Source: Pseudoalteromonas sp. NBT06-2 (GTDB lineage Bacteria > Pseudomonadota > Gammaproteobacteria > Enterobacterales > Alteromonadaceae). From it: DNA of 46,545 bases. The notes beneath the pieces were generated by a model. The model was not told where the DNA came from, ran no database searches, and saw nothing but the letters and a program-made list of their open reading frames with translations. Below are positions 35,471 to 42,959 of this stretch, piece after piece (the stretch's first letter is position 1; every line of letters begins with the position of its first letter). The stretch covers positions 1 to 46,545 of the forward strand of contig NZ_NQMR01000069.1 of NCBI RefSeq assembly GCF_002276045.1, in the 5' to 3' direction. Position numbers and translations under genes: made by a program.

Positions 35471-36199
35471 ATGAAATCAAGTGTAATTTATGAAGGAAAG
35501 CATCATAAGTGGGTTGTGTTTGGTAGAGATGAATCAAAGCCAGAAAAAATTGTAGATACCAATCAATATTTAATATGTACAGATACTGAGTCTATGTTAT
35601 TAGACCCTGGTGGAATTGAACTTTTTTCACCTATGTTAACAGGAATTTTAGGTTATACAGATTTAAATAAATTAACAACCTTATTTGCTTCACATCAAGA
35701 CCCGGATATTATTTCATCTTTAGGTCTATGGGATAAAACGATTCCTAAAGCAAAGCTATATGCTCCTTTGTTATGGGAGGGCTCTATTCGACATTTTGGT
35801 ATGGAGAATATTAAATTTATGGCGATTAAAGATGAGGGAGGGGAAGTAAAGCTTGGTAGTAATACTTTTAGATTGATCCCCGCACATTATTTGCACTCCG
35901 CAGGTAATTTTAACCTTTATGATCCAGAGGCTAAAATTTTAATGAGTGGTAATATAGGAGGAGCACAAGAAAAAGGCGATGTGCCAATGTTTGTTGAAGA
36001 CTTTGGAAAACATGTTGCATATATGGAATACTTTCATCGACGCTGGATGCCTTCAAATCGTGCAAAAATGAATTGGATAGCCAGAGTGAAAGAGCTTGAG
36101 ATCAATATTATGGCACCTCAACATGGCAGAATATTTAAAGATGAAGATGTACAAGAGTTTTTAGCTTGGTTTGAAAAGTTAGATGTGGGTTGTGCTTAA
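35471..36199 (+). CDS. Metallo-beta-lactamase-fold di-iron protein (ODP/FprA-like)
   Basis: 242 aa, a single metallo-beta-lactamase domain of the flavodiiron/ODP (oxygen-binding di-iron protein) type without a flavodoxin domain. Metal-site segments are SHQDPDI (His75, Asp77, Asp79), PAHYLHSAGNFNLYDP (His139/His142) and PQHGRIF (His218). The bridging Asp usually found in a SGDIG motif is Asn161 here (MSGNIGGA). In Treponema an ODP works as an oxygen/iron sensor for chemotaxis; the chemoreceptor-like gene directly upstream suggests a similar pairing. The Asn change could alter oxygen chemistry or metal affinity. Confidence 0.8.
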   Translation: MKSSVIYEGKHHKWVVFGRDESKPEKIVDTNQYLICTDTESMLLDPGGIELFSPMLTGILGYTDLNKLTTLFASHQDPDIISSLGLWDKTIPKAKLYAPLLWEGSIRHFGMENIKFMAIKDEGGEVKLGSNTFRLIPAHYLHSAGNFNLYDPEAKILMSGNIGGAQEKGDVPMFVEDFGKHVAYMEYFHRRWMPSNRAKMNWIARVKELEINIMAPQHGRIFKDEDVQEFLAWFEKLDVGCA

Positions 36200-36292
36200 T
36201 AAGTTACGAGATAAGTATTTATACTTATTGTGATATATATTTATAAAAGATCTATTTATTAATAGGTCTTTTTAGTTTTATCTATGGAATTA

Positions 36293-36365
36293 AAAGAATA
36301 AAGAATAAAGAATAAAGAATAAAGAATAAAGAATAAAGAATAAAGAATAAAGAATAAAGAATAAA
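36293..36365. repeat. Heptanucleotide microsatellite (AAAGAAT)10
   Basis: Ten perfect tandem copies of AAAGAAT fill 36293-36362, followed by a partial AAA. It lies outside genes, just before the repeat at 36375. Perfect tandem repeats of this length vary in copy number by slippage. Confidence 0.95.
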
Positions 36366-36374
36366 TGCAGGGTA

Positions 36375-36639
36375 TATACCAAGCCACTTCAAGATGTGAG
36401 GTTCAGGACTGCTGAGCAATTCATGATCTAGGCGCATCTTTGCATTAATGGTTACTCCCTTAAAAAAAGATGGAACAACGAGTATGATTTGCTCAGAAGT
36501 CCCTGTAAGGTTGGTTTATAAATACTTTATACAGCGTTATTGATTTTGAAAAGGGAATAACCATGTTCTTCAATCAATGCCTTGCCTAAAGCATTTCTAA
36601 TTCCAACTGAATCCTGCATCTTGAAGTGGTTGGGGTATA
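36375..36639. repeat. Full-length structured intergenic repeat, copy B
   Basis: 265 bp, the reverse complement of copy A (7930-8195) except for about five differences including one single-base indel. The ends are TATACCAAGCCACTTCAAG and CTTGAAGTGGTTGGGGTATA. Left-half stem: GGACTGCTGAGCAATTCATG with GTATGATTTGCTCAGAAGTC. Right half: core GCGTTATTGATTTTGAAAAG..GGGAATAACC and stem ending CTAATTCCAACT. No reading frame is present. Confidence 0.9.
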
Positions 36640-36669
36640 GGTACTTTAAAAATAATAGGAATACCTAAA

Positions 36670-36996
36670 ATGATTAATATAAGTTTATTGTCTATGCTAT
36701 TGGCTAGCGCAACAATTCAAGCAGATGTATTGCATGACTTTGACCATGGTATAAATTATGAACAAGTGAAACTATCAAAAAATGAATATCAGTTAGATAT
36801 TAGCTCAGGCAGTTACCAGCTCTTTAAGCAGCAAAGTGTTTTTTTACTACGCTATAGTTCGCAATTATGTAATAAACAAAATTTTACATTAGAAGTATTA
36901 TCTGGGGTTCAAAAATTTGATGCTTTTCCTACAACCCCACGTGCTCTGCAGTCTAACTTAAAAGTAATTGTTACCTGTGAACAGAGCCCAAGTTAA
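36670..36996 (+). CDS. Small exported protein of unknown function
   Basis: 108 aa with a signal peptide (MINISLLSMLLASATIQA). The mature part has two Cys (SQLCNKQ and VIVTCEQ) that could bridge, and no recognised family. AGGAATACC precedes the ATG. It begins 30 bases after the repeat copy B, so its promoter may lie in or beyond the repeat. The frame reads like protein throughout. Confidence 0.65.
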   Translation: MINISLLSMLLASATIQADVLHDFDHGINYEQVKLSKNEYQLDISSGSYQLFKQQSVFLLRYSSQLCNKQNFTLEVLSGVQKFDAFPTTPRALQSNLKVIVTCEQSPS

Positions 36997-37017
36997 TTTT
37001 TTAAGTGTGGTTAATGC

Positions 37018-37608
37018 TTAGTTTTTATAACCCCAAGGTGCTGGTGGTGGTGTAATTGATTTTGTTAAATTAAAATCCACACTAAAGTCTCTGCCTTCAC
37101 GTGTTAAACGATAGGTAAATTTTTCAGGGTAAATATACATGTGCCATGTATTAGCTGTTGATTGTGGGATACCAGATTTTATAAATAGCTCTTTAGAGTA
37201 TTGATCCGCTGGAAATGACTGAGCTTGTGCCCAACCAGCATCCACTGTATGGCCACCATACATAGTTGAAGTATCTGGTGTACCATCTTTATGCCGATGA
37301 TCATGTTTTAAAGATAAACCTGAACCTGTTTTAGTAATGATCCAAGTACGAGATGCATCTTTGCCAACATGAAAAGGTACTTGTAATTCAGTATCGTTAC
37401 AACGACGTACATGCATTATTAAATTATTATTACTGAAGCTATCATTACTGCTTCCGCCAGAAGTAACTTTACCTAAAAATGCCTTACCACAATGTTTTGA
37501 TATCGCATTAAAGAACTGGTCATGGCTGTCAATAGATACTAATGGTGATGGGTTTGCTAAAACATAAGTCGAACTTAGTATTAAAGATGTAAAGATGATT
37601 TTTTTCAT
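37018..37608 (-). CDS. Conserved exported protein of unknown function
   Basis: 196 aa from MKKIIFTSLILSSTYVLA, preferred over an ATG seven codons upstream because it starts directly with the signal peptide. The mature protein has HCGKAFLGKV, HVRRCNDTELQVPFHVG, LKHDHRHKDGTPDTSTMYGG and a Pro-rich end (PPPAPWGYKN). The HDHRHKDG cluster could bind metal. I recall similar exported proteins in other marine gammaproteobacteria without known function. Confidence 0.8.
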   Translation of the reverse strand: MKKIIFTSLILSSTYVLANPSPLVSIDSHDQFFNAISKHCGKAFLGKVTSGGSSNDSFSNNNLIMHVRRCNDTELQVPFHVGKDASRTWIITKTGSGLSLKHDHRHKDGTPDTSTMYGGHTVDAGWAQAQSFPADQYSKELFIKSGIPQSTANTWHMYIYPEKFTYRLTREGRDFSVDFNLTKSITPPPAPWGYKN

Positions 37609-37715
37609 TTTTGGCTCATATATAAACAATCAATACAGGCTAGCTTATAGATAAAAATATTTGGCGAAAAGCATTTTATCTATTTCTTTAAAGAAAGAAA
37701 AATAAATATTATTTT

Positions 37716-37743
37716 AAAGGCACTCAATTGCGTGCCTTTTTTA
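37716..37743 (+). terminator. Terminator-like hairpin between divergent genes
   Basis: AAAGGCAC (37716-37723) and GTGCCTTT (37732-37739) pair perfectly and continue into a T run on the plus strand. The flanking genes are divergent, so no annotated gene feeds into it. It could end an unseen small RNA or act in the leader of the next gene. Confidence 0.65.
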
Positions 37744-37812
37744 TTATGGCGTTACACAATCTGGTATGATCCTTTATTATTTTTTAAAGATATTTTAGTT
37801 TAGGAATTAACC

Positions 37813-38178
37813 ATGGATTTAGCACTAGGAACAAACCTCACATTACCTTTATTTTTACTTGATGAAACATTACAAAATAGAGACCCAGAGAAACCGGATT
37901 TTTCAATTGATATTATATTAGATGAAGATTTAGTTGCGCATATGTGTCAAGCCCCGGAAGCTGATAGCAGTATTGCTATTTATATCAATCAATATGAATT
38001 AATTAATATGCCAGATGAATTTAAATTATTCGGCGATGAGCATGTTTCTCAAATTCAAGTAACACAAGGCCCAAGTATTGCTGCTTTAGTTCAATTTCCT
38101 GATGGCACAACTTTTGTTTCACCACAAATGGATTTTTTACCTACTTTTGATATGGATGTAGAAGAAGGGGAGGAATAA
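37813..38178 (+). CDS. Acidic cytoplasmic protein of unknown function
   Basis: 121 aa, strongly acidic, ending DMDVEEGEE. There is no signal or membrane segment. It includes NLTLPLFLLDETLQNRDPEK and VTQGPSIAALVQFPDGTTFV. Not recognised. AGGAATTAACC lies just before the ATG. The frame has normal codon use for the window. Confidence 0.65.
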   Translation: MDLALGTNLTLPLFLLDETLQNRDPEKPDFSIDIILDEDLVAHMCQAPEADSSIAIYINQYELINMPDEFKLFGDEHVSQIQVTQGPSIAALVQFPDGTTFVSPQMDFLPTFDMDVEEGEE

Positions 38179-38546
38179 AAGTAAATATCAGTTTATGTAA
38201 GATGAAGCGAAATTAATAATTATGGGCTTGATTAAAAGTCCTGTATCTAGAGGATAGTGCTTCAAATACCAACAAATTTTTAGCCGCTCAAACTAATGAC
38301 TTTTCGCTGCTTGTGTAAGAGAAAACTAATACGTTACCTATTTTTAGTTAGCTAAAATATGTAACATCTCACAAAAATCACTTAGCGACAAAGGCAAAAT
38401 TAGCAAGTATTAATTTACAAAACATCTTAAATTTGAAATACTATATTATTATAATTTTGTAAATAATTTGCTAAAACTTGATCTTTGAGTACATAGTGTT
38501 TGGCAAAATTAGTAATGCAATTATGTATTATAAAACGAGAACTAAA
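38179..38546. other. Gap with no feature seen
   Basis: About 370 bases of AT-rich DNA with no convincing frame, repeat or strong hairpin; it presumably holds the promoter of the DUF4124 gene. Confidence 0.5.
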
Positions 38547-39041
38547 ATGAAATACTTTCTAATTGTACTATTGTTGATGACTGGTGCCGCATCTGCTGAA
38601 AAACAAGTTAGTAAATGCATTAGCTCTTCAGGAAAAGTACGTTATACAACAAGAGAGTGTAGTTCTGGAGAGCGCGAAATTGCGATTAATAAAAATCAAT
38701 CACTAATGCAATTTGCTCAAAACGCAAAGTCACATCTTACTGAAAAATCAGCAGAATTTAATAATTCAGATTTATCGTATTACCTCAAAGAAAACTTTGC
38801 CAATACAGATTGGTTTGAAAATGTTGAGCATAGCTTTTTAGAAGATAAAGAAGCAGTTGTAATTGTAAACAGTTTTAGGCTTCATAAGTTAGAAGAAATT
38901 TGCAATGCAACTATGGAGTGGATTGAGAAATATCCACATCCCAGATTTGAATTAAACTCTATGCGTCTTGAGTTTAATACAGGTGAAAGCTTTAGGGCAC
39001 GTTATGTTATTGTGAGTGAATGTGATTTTGAATTAAGGTAG
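38547..39041 (+). CDS. Exported DUF4124-like protein
   Basis: 164 aa from MKYFLIVLLLMTGAASA, which starts directly with the signal peptide and follows ACGAGA; the frame extends upstream without support. The mature N-terminus (VSKCISSSGKVRYTTRECSS) fits the DUF4124 pattern of a short two-Cys domain with the K.Y...C motif. The rest (about 60-164) contains two more Cys and is not recognised. Periplasmic, function unknown. Confidence 0.75.
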   Translation: MKYFLIVLLLMTGAASAEKQVSKCISSSGKVRYTTRECSSGEREIAINKNQSLMQFAQNAKSHLTEKSAEFNNSDLSYYLKENFANTDWFENVEHSFLEDKEAVVIVNSFRLHKLEEICNATMEWIEKYPHPRFELNSMRLEFNTGESFRARYVIVSECDFELR

Positions 39042-39173
39042 GGTATATAGGTTAAACTAGCACTTGACATCAAGTATTTAAAAAATAACATGCACTGAGC
39101 TTTCCTTAGCTGAGTGCATAATCAAGTTATATAAATTATAATTCCTCTGAAAATCCATAAATAGAGAATAAAA

Positions 39174-39794
39174 ATGTCTGTAGATGCTAATAAAATTGCG
39201 ATTATGCTTGAAATGCAAAATGCAATGAATACTAAAATTCACGCAAAGTGGTTTGAGCAAGGATTTGAATGGAATCGTGCTATTTGGGTTGAGTGTGCTG
39301 AAATGCTTGATCATTATGGATGGAAGTGGTGGAAAAAACAATCTCCAGATACTGAACAAGTAATTCTAGAACTTGTAGATATTTTTCATTTTGGTTTAGC
39401 ATTGCGAATTAATGGTCAAATGAGTTATCAAGATTTAGCAAATTCAATTTTAGTTGAAATGTCGGAACCAAAACTTGCAGAGGATTTTAAACAAACTTTA
39501 GAGCTGTTAGCTTCAGCTGCGGTGACAAATAAAGAATTTGATGCTGCAGCTTTTGCTGGTTGTATGCAACAAATTGGCATGGACTTAAATGATTTGTTTC
39601 GTGGTTATGTCGGTAAAAACACACTTAACTTCTTCAGACAAGATCATGGTTATAAGGATGGTAGTTATATTAAAGTTTGGAATGGTCAAGAAGATAACGA
39701 ACATTTAGTTGAAGTGGTTAAATCACTTGATACAGAGCACCCTGATTTTTCTAAATTAGTATATCAAGGTTTAGAAGACAGATACCCAGCTTAA
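39174..39794 (+). CDS. Dimeric (all-alpha) dUTP diphosphatase
   Basis: 206 aa. It hydrolyses dUTP to dUMP and pyrophosphate, keeping uracil out of DNA. The metal-binding pattern of all-alpha NTP pyrophosphatases is complete: Glu40 and Glu43 (WVECAEMLDHYGWKWWKK), then Glu66 and Asp69 (LELVDIFHF). YRGYVGKNTLNFFRQDHGYK-like residues (from GYVGKNTLNFFRQDHG) contribute the second substrate site. It differs from the trimeric Dut of E. coli. It is transcribed alone with a terminator after it. Confidence 0.92.
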   Translation: MSVDANKIAIMLEMQNAMNTKIHAKWFEQGFEWNRAIWVECAEMLDHYGWKWWKKQSPDTEQVILELVDIFHFGLALRINGQMSYQDLANSILVEMSEPKLAEDFKQTLELLASAAVTNKEFDAAAFAGCMQQIGMDLNDLFRGYVGKNTLNFFRQDHGYKDGSYIKVWNGQEDNEHLVEVVKSLDTEHPDFSKLVYQGLEDRYPA

Positions 39795-39819
39795 AAATCT
39801 GTGAAACAGTACATTGTAA

Positions 39820-39867
39820 AATAGCCAATAGAATTTATTTAAGTTTATTGGTTATTTTTATTTTTTA
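39820..39867 (+). terminator. Terminator of the dUTPase gene
   Basis: AATAGCCAATAGA (39820-39832) pairs with TTTATTGGTTATT (39844-39856) allowing two G-U pairs, followed by a T-rich run. Confidence 0.65.
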
Positions 39868-39965
39868 TTCTAAAAGCTGAACCCCAAAATACTTTACTAT
39901 TTTATATGCAAGAAAATGAGTATTACATTAAATATATACTTTAGAGGCTATTATAGTGTGTTTAA

Positions 39966-40838
39966 CTATATTTGCTGGGCAAACTTTTGTGCAGTAAAAG
40001 GTGAAGTTGCTGCTTGGTAAAAATCAGCAATACGCGCGGCACGTTCATTAATTGAAGTATCTCTTTGTAATAATAAATCTTCTTTTTCAGCTTGTTCTTC
40101 GGTGTTTTCTTTTAAAGATTTTTTATCTGATTTTAAATTATCATTTGCAGATTTTTCTTTATCTAAATCTGAATTTTCTTTAGCGAGTTCGGCTTGTGCT
40201 GAAGCCTGCTTTTGTGCCGCATCGGCTGCAATTGCGCGATCTGCACTAGAAGGCTCAGTTGGTGCGAGGGCGGCAGCTTGAACTTGCTGCATTTTATTTA
40301 TTGTTGCTTGAGGATCATTAGCAACAACAGCTATATCAATCGGTACTTCACCGCCAACAGCATAATTATTGCCATCAGGACCTCGTTGATATTCATAGCT
40401 AGGTGAGCCTGCATATTCTCCACCAACAGCTGCATGTGCGTGTTCATGGTTACGAACTTCTGTATCTCTAGATTTTAGCTGCTTTACTTGTTCGAGTTCC
40501 GTTTGTTCTGTTTCTTTTTGTTTATTTTGCTGTTTCTTTTCTTTATCTTCTTGTTGTTTACTTTGCTGTTCTTCTTTTTGAGACTCGTTTTCTTTATCTT
40601 CTTCTATTTTTTTATTTGTTGTTTCTTCGCTTAATAAAATTTCTTGGTTTTCACTAACTGATTGACCCGGTTGTTTAGCTTTATCAGAGTCACCTGCTAA
40701 CTTTGATTCAGCAGGGGACGCCTGAGGTTTCAATATTTCTTGTACTAGTTCCTTATTTTGATTATCACGGCGTGCAGTTTCTGTATGCACATTGGCCGTG
40801 TTTAAATTAATAGTTGGAAACGTAGTAACAATATTCAT
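39966..40838 (-). CDS. Putative metalloprotease, CJM1_0395/SprA-related family
   Basis: 290 aa. Residues about 60-125 are a charged, low-complexity linker rich in Glu, Gln and Lys. The conserved domain follows: REHEH-type metal motif at 131-135 (HEHAH, matching HExxH), AAVGGEYAGSPSYEYQRGPD, GNNYAVGGEVPIDI and the NDPQATINKMQQVQAAALAP segment. The family is annotated as putative metalloprotease; activity is unproven. No signal peptide is seen. It lies 9 bases after the next upstream gene (40848-41162), so the two are co-transcribed. Confidence 0.85.
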   Translation of the reverse strand: MNIVTTFPTINLNTANVHTETARRDNQNKELVQEILKPQASPAESKLAGDSDKAKQPGQSVSENQEILLSEETTNKKIEEDKENESQKEEQQSKQQEDKEKKQQNKQKETEQTELEQVKQLKSRDTEVRNHEHAHAAVGGEYAGSPSYEYQRGPDGNNYAVGGEVPIDIAVVANDPQATINKMQQVQAAALAPTEPSSADRAIAADAAQKQASAQAELAKENSDLDKEKSANDNLKSDKKSLKENTEEQAEKEDLLLQRDTSINERAARIADFYQAATSPFTAQKFAQQI

Positions 40839-40847
40839 AAGCGCTTT

Positions 40848-41162
40848 TTAAACTCTTACATCAATTAAAGTGCCGAGAACTTCATCAGCAGTTTGAATTG
40901 TACTGACATTTGCTTGTGCATTAAATTGTTCGACTTTAAGGTTAACTAGCTCTTCATTTATTTTTGCTGGTGGCTGAGCAGGCTGTGCTACGACTTCATC
41001 ATCACGAGCAGCCTCTATTGCACGCTCTCGGTCAATTTGATTATTTTGTTGTGCTTGTTGCTCTTGAGCTGCTCGATTGATATTTCGAGTAGATTCAGAA
41101 ATTTCCTGAGTTGCTCTTTGAAACCCTTGTACGCCTGAATTTAAAGCGGGGCTAATAGCCAT
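40848..41162 (-). CDS. Small protein with flagellar rod/hook-like C-terminus
   Basis: 104 aa. The C-terminal part (NLKVEQFNAQANVSTIQTAD, then EVLGTLIDVRV) resembles the C-terminal helix of flagellar rod and hook proteins (..FKAN..VI.TADEMLG.L). The N-terminus (MAISPALNSGVQGFQRATQE) also fits. The middle is Gln/Ala-rich. No flagellar genes are nearby. It forms a pair with the CJM1_0395-type gene; ATACTCCTT before it on the plus strand corresponds to an AAGGAG ribosome site. Confidence 0.75.
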   Translation of the reverse strand: MAISPALNSGVQGFQRATQEISESTRNINRAAQEQQAQQNNQIDRERAIEAARDDEVVAQPAQPPAKINEELVNLKVEQFNAQANVSTIQTADEVLGTLIDVRV

Positions 41163-41275
41163 AAAAAATACTCCTTAAAAACAATCTTTCTAAACTAATT
41201 ATCGCTCAAAAAACACACTAAATAAAGTGGCAGATTAAAATAACTAAAGACTATTGTAGATTTTTTTTTAATTTG

Positions 41276-42019
41276 TTAATTTTTAAGAATTTTTTTAATC
41301 AATTTTATGAAATCAGGTTTATGAGAAATAAAAGGTGCATGGGATGCTTTTGGTATTATTTCGGCACTAAAATTAGGATTTAATGCGTGTATTTTGGCAA
41401 CTGCTTTAATTGGTACTAATGCATCTAAAGCACCAAATATGCCATATAAAGGCATTGATAGTTCTGAAAATAGCGAGCGTAAGTCTTCAGTTAATAAAAA
41501 ATCTAAACCTATACTCAGTGCTATTTTTTGTGGTTCAGGAGCGCTTTTTATGGATTGCTTAAGTTGTTTAATATCTTGTTTTGCAGAGTCACTGCCCATA
41601 GCTTGAATAGCTAAAAACCTATCTATGGTTTTATTGGTATTTGTACTGAGTTGTGACATGAAAGCTTTAAGTACATCTGGCTTTATTCCAGACCAATTAT
41701 CTTGCTCTGTGAAGTATGGACTTGATGCCACTAAAATCACTTTAGCGACTTTTTCAGGGTAATGTTTTGCAATATAAAGGGAGATAAGCCCACCTAACGA
41801 CCAACCAATAAGTATACTATTGTCGGCTAATTTAGTGGCTATGTGGTTTGCTACATTTACTAAATTATAAGGCTGAGGGCAAGTAATTTCATTGCCAAAA
41901 CCGGGTAAATCCAATGTTTTAATAGGCATAGATATTTCAGATTTAAGTTCTGGAATTAATAATTGCCAAACATTTTTGTTCATTCCCCAACCATGTAAAA
42001 AAACACATTCATTTTGCAT
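41276..42019 (-). CDS. bioH: Pimeloyl-ACP methyl ester esterase BioH
   Basis: 247 aa alpha/beta hydrolase. It removes the methyl group from pimeloyl-ACP methyl ester in biotin synthesis. The triad is Ser74 (LIGWSLGGL), Asp199 (FGALDALVP) and His227 (ASHAPFISHKPDF). HGWGMNKNVW is the oxyanion-side motif typical of BioH. It diverges from comF across 57 bases, the arrangement common in gammaproteobacteria. Other bio genes are not in the window. Confidence 0.93.
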   Translation of the reverse strand: MQNECVFLHGWGMNKNVWQLLIPELKSEISMPIKTLDLPGFGNEITCPQPYNLVNVANHIATKLADNSILIGWSLGGLISLYIAKHYPEKVAKVILVASSPYFTEQDNWSGIKPDVLKAFMSQLSTNTNKTIDRFLAIQAMGSDSAKQDIKQLKQSIKSAPEPQKIALSIGLDFLLTEDLRSLFSELSMPLYGIFGALDALVPIKAVAKIHALNPNFSAEIIPKASHAPFISHKPDFIKLIKKILKN

Positions 42020-42076
42020 ATTCGATAAACCTTAACCACACTAAATTAGGCAAGATAATAACATAAGGGTCAAGCA

Positions 42077-42799
42077 GTGACTTTATTCTGGTTTATAAAA
42101 TATATTGAAGATGTTTTTTTTAAGCACTCTTGTTTAATGTGCAGTTGTACAATTAAAGAACAGCCTAAATTATGTGAAATATGCTTGCTAGACTTGCCTA
42201 AATTATCATTGCCAAAAAAGGGAGTAAATTTATTATTGAGACCTGATATAAATCGGTTATTTAAAAAAGTGAAATTTGATAGTTTATTTGCTGCTTTATG
42301 GTATCAAGAGCCTAACTCTATTTGGCTCAGTAAGCTAAAATTTAATAATAAGATTTATTTTCGGCATGTATTAATCCAAATAATTCAATCGCAAATAAAT
42401 ATTGCATCAAAACATGAAAATTGGATTTGGCCTGACATGATAATAATTATGCCTTTGCACACCAGGCGTTTTAGCATGCGAGGCTTTAATCAAGTTGAAC
42501 AAGTGTGGCGTGAAGCTTTACTTACACTTCCTGGATTTGATAGATCATTGTTAACAGAAGAGGTTTTAAAACGAACAAAGTATACAAAAGCGCAAACCAA
42601 TTTAAATGCTAAACAGAGGCATAAAAATATAAGCTCAGCCTTTACAGTGAAAGGCGATGTTAATGGTAAAGTCATTGCGATAGTTGATGATGTAATTACC
42701 ACAGGGACTACAATTAATGAAGTATCAGACTGTTTAAAAGCTGCGGGCGCTAATCATGTATTGGCTTGGGCAACCTGTTTAACACCGTTGCAAAAATAG
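42077..42799 (+). CDS. comF: ComF/GntX-family phosphoribosyltransferase-like protein
   Basis: 240 aa from a GTG start with AAGGGT 7 bases upstream. An N-terminal zinc-ribbon-like Cys set (Cys19, 22, 24, 33, 36) is followed by a type I phosphoribosyltransferase domain with MPLHTRRFSMRGFNQVEQ and the PRPP loop VIAIVDDVITTGTTINEV. In competent bacteria ComF helps bring in single-stranded DNA; in E. coli the homologue is GntX (DNA utilisation). Its location next to bioH and near nfuA matches the usual order. Confidence 0.92.
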   Translation: MTLFWFIKYIEDVFFKHSCLMCSCTIKEQPKLCEICLLDLPKLSLPKKGVNLLLRPDINRLFKKVKFDSLFAALWYQEPNSIWLSKLKFNNKIYFRHVLIQIIQSQINIASKHENWIWPDMIIIMPLHTRRFSMRGFNQVEQVWREALLTLPGFDRSLLTEEVLKRTKYTKAQTNLNAKQRHKNISSAFTVKGDVNGKVIAIVDDVITTGTTINEVSDCLKAAGANHVLAWATCLTPLQK

Positions 42800-42915
42800 C
42801 TTTAGTTAAATTAACTCACAGAGATTAATCTACTTTTTATTTATTTTAATTGATATTAAATAGAATAGGAACTCTATTTTTATGAGTTCAATAAGAAATA
42901 AATATTCAACATAAA

Positions 42916-42942
42916 AAAGGGCATGAATCATTCATGCCCTTT
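42916..42942. terminator. Bidirectional terminator between comF and the M14 peptidase
   Basis: AAAGGGCATGAA (42916-42927) and TTCATGCCCTTT (42931-42942) pair perfectly around TCA. The T run is longer on the minus strand, so it mainly ends the peptidase transcript. Confidence 0.85.
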
Positions 42943-42959
42943 AAATATTAAATTAGCTA

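Noticed and set aside
36375..36639. CRISPR array or tRNA-like gene as an explanation for the repeats
   Set aside because: There are no short regularly spaced direct repeats and no tRNA cloverleaf; the units are long inverted-repeat elements spread across the window.
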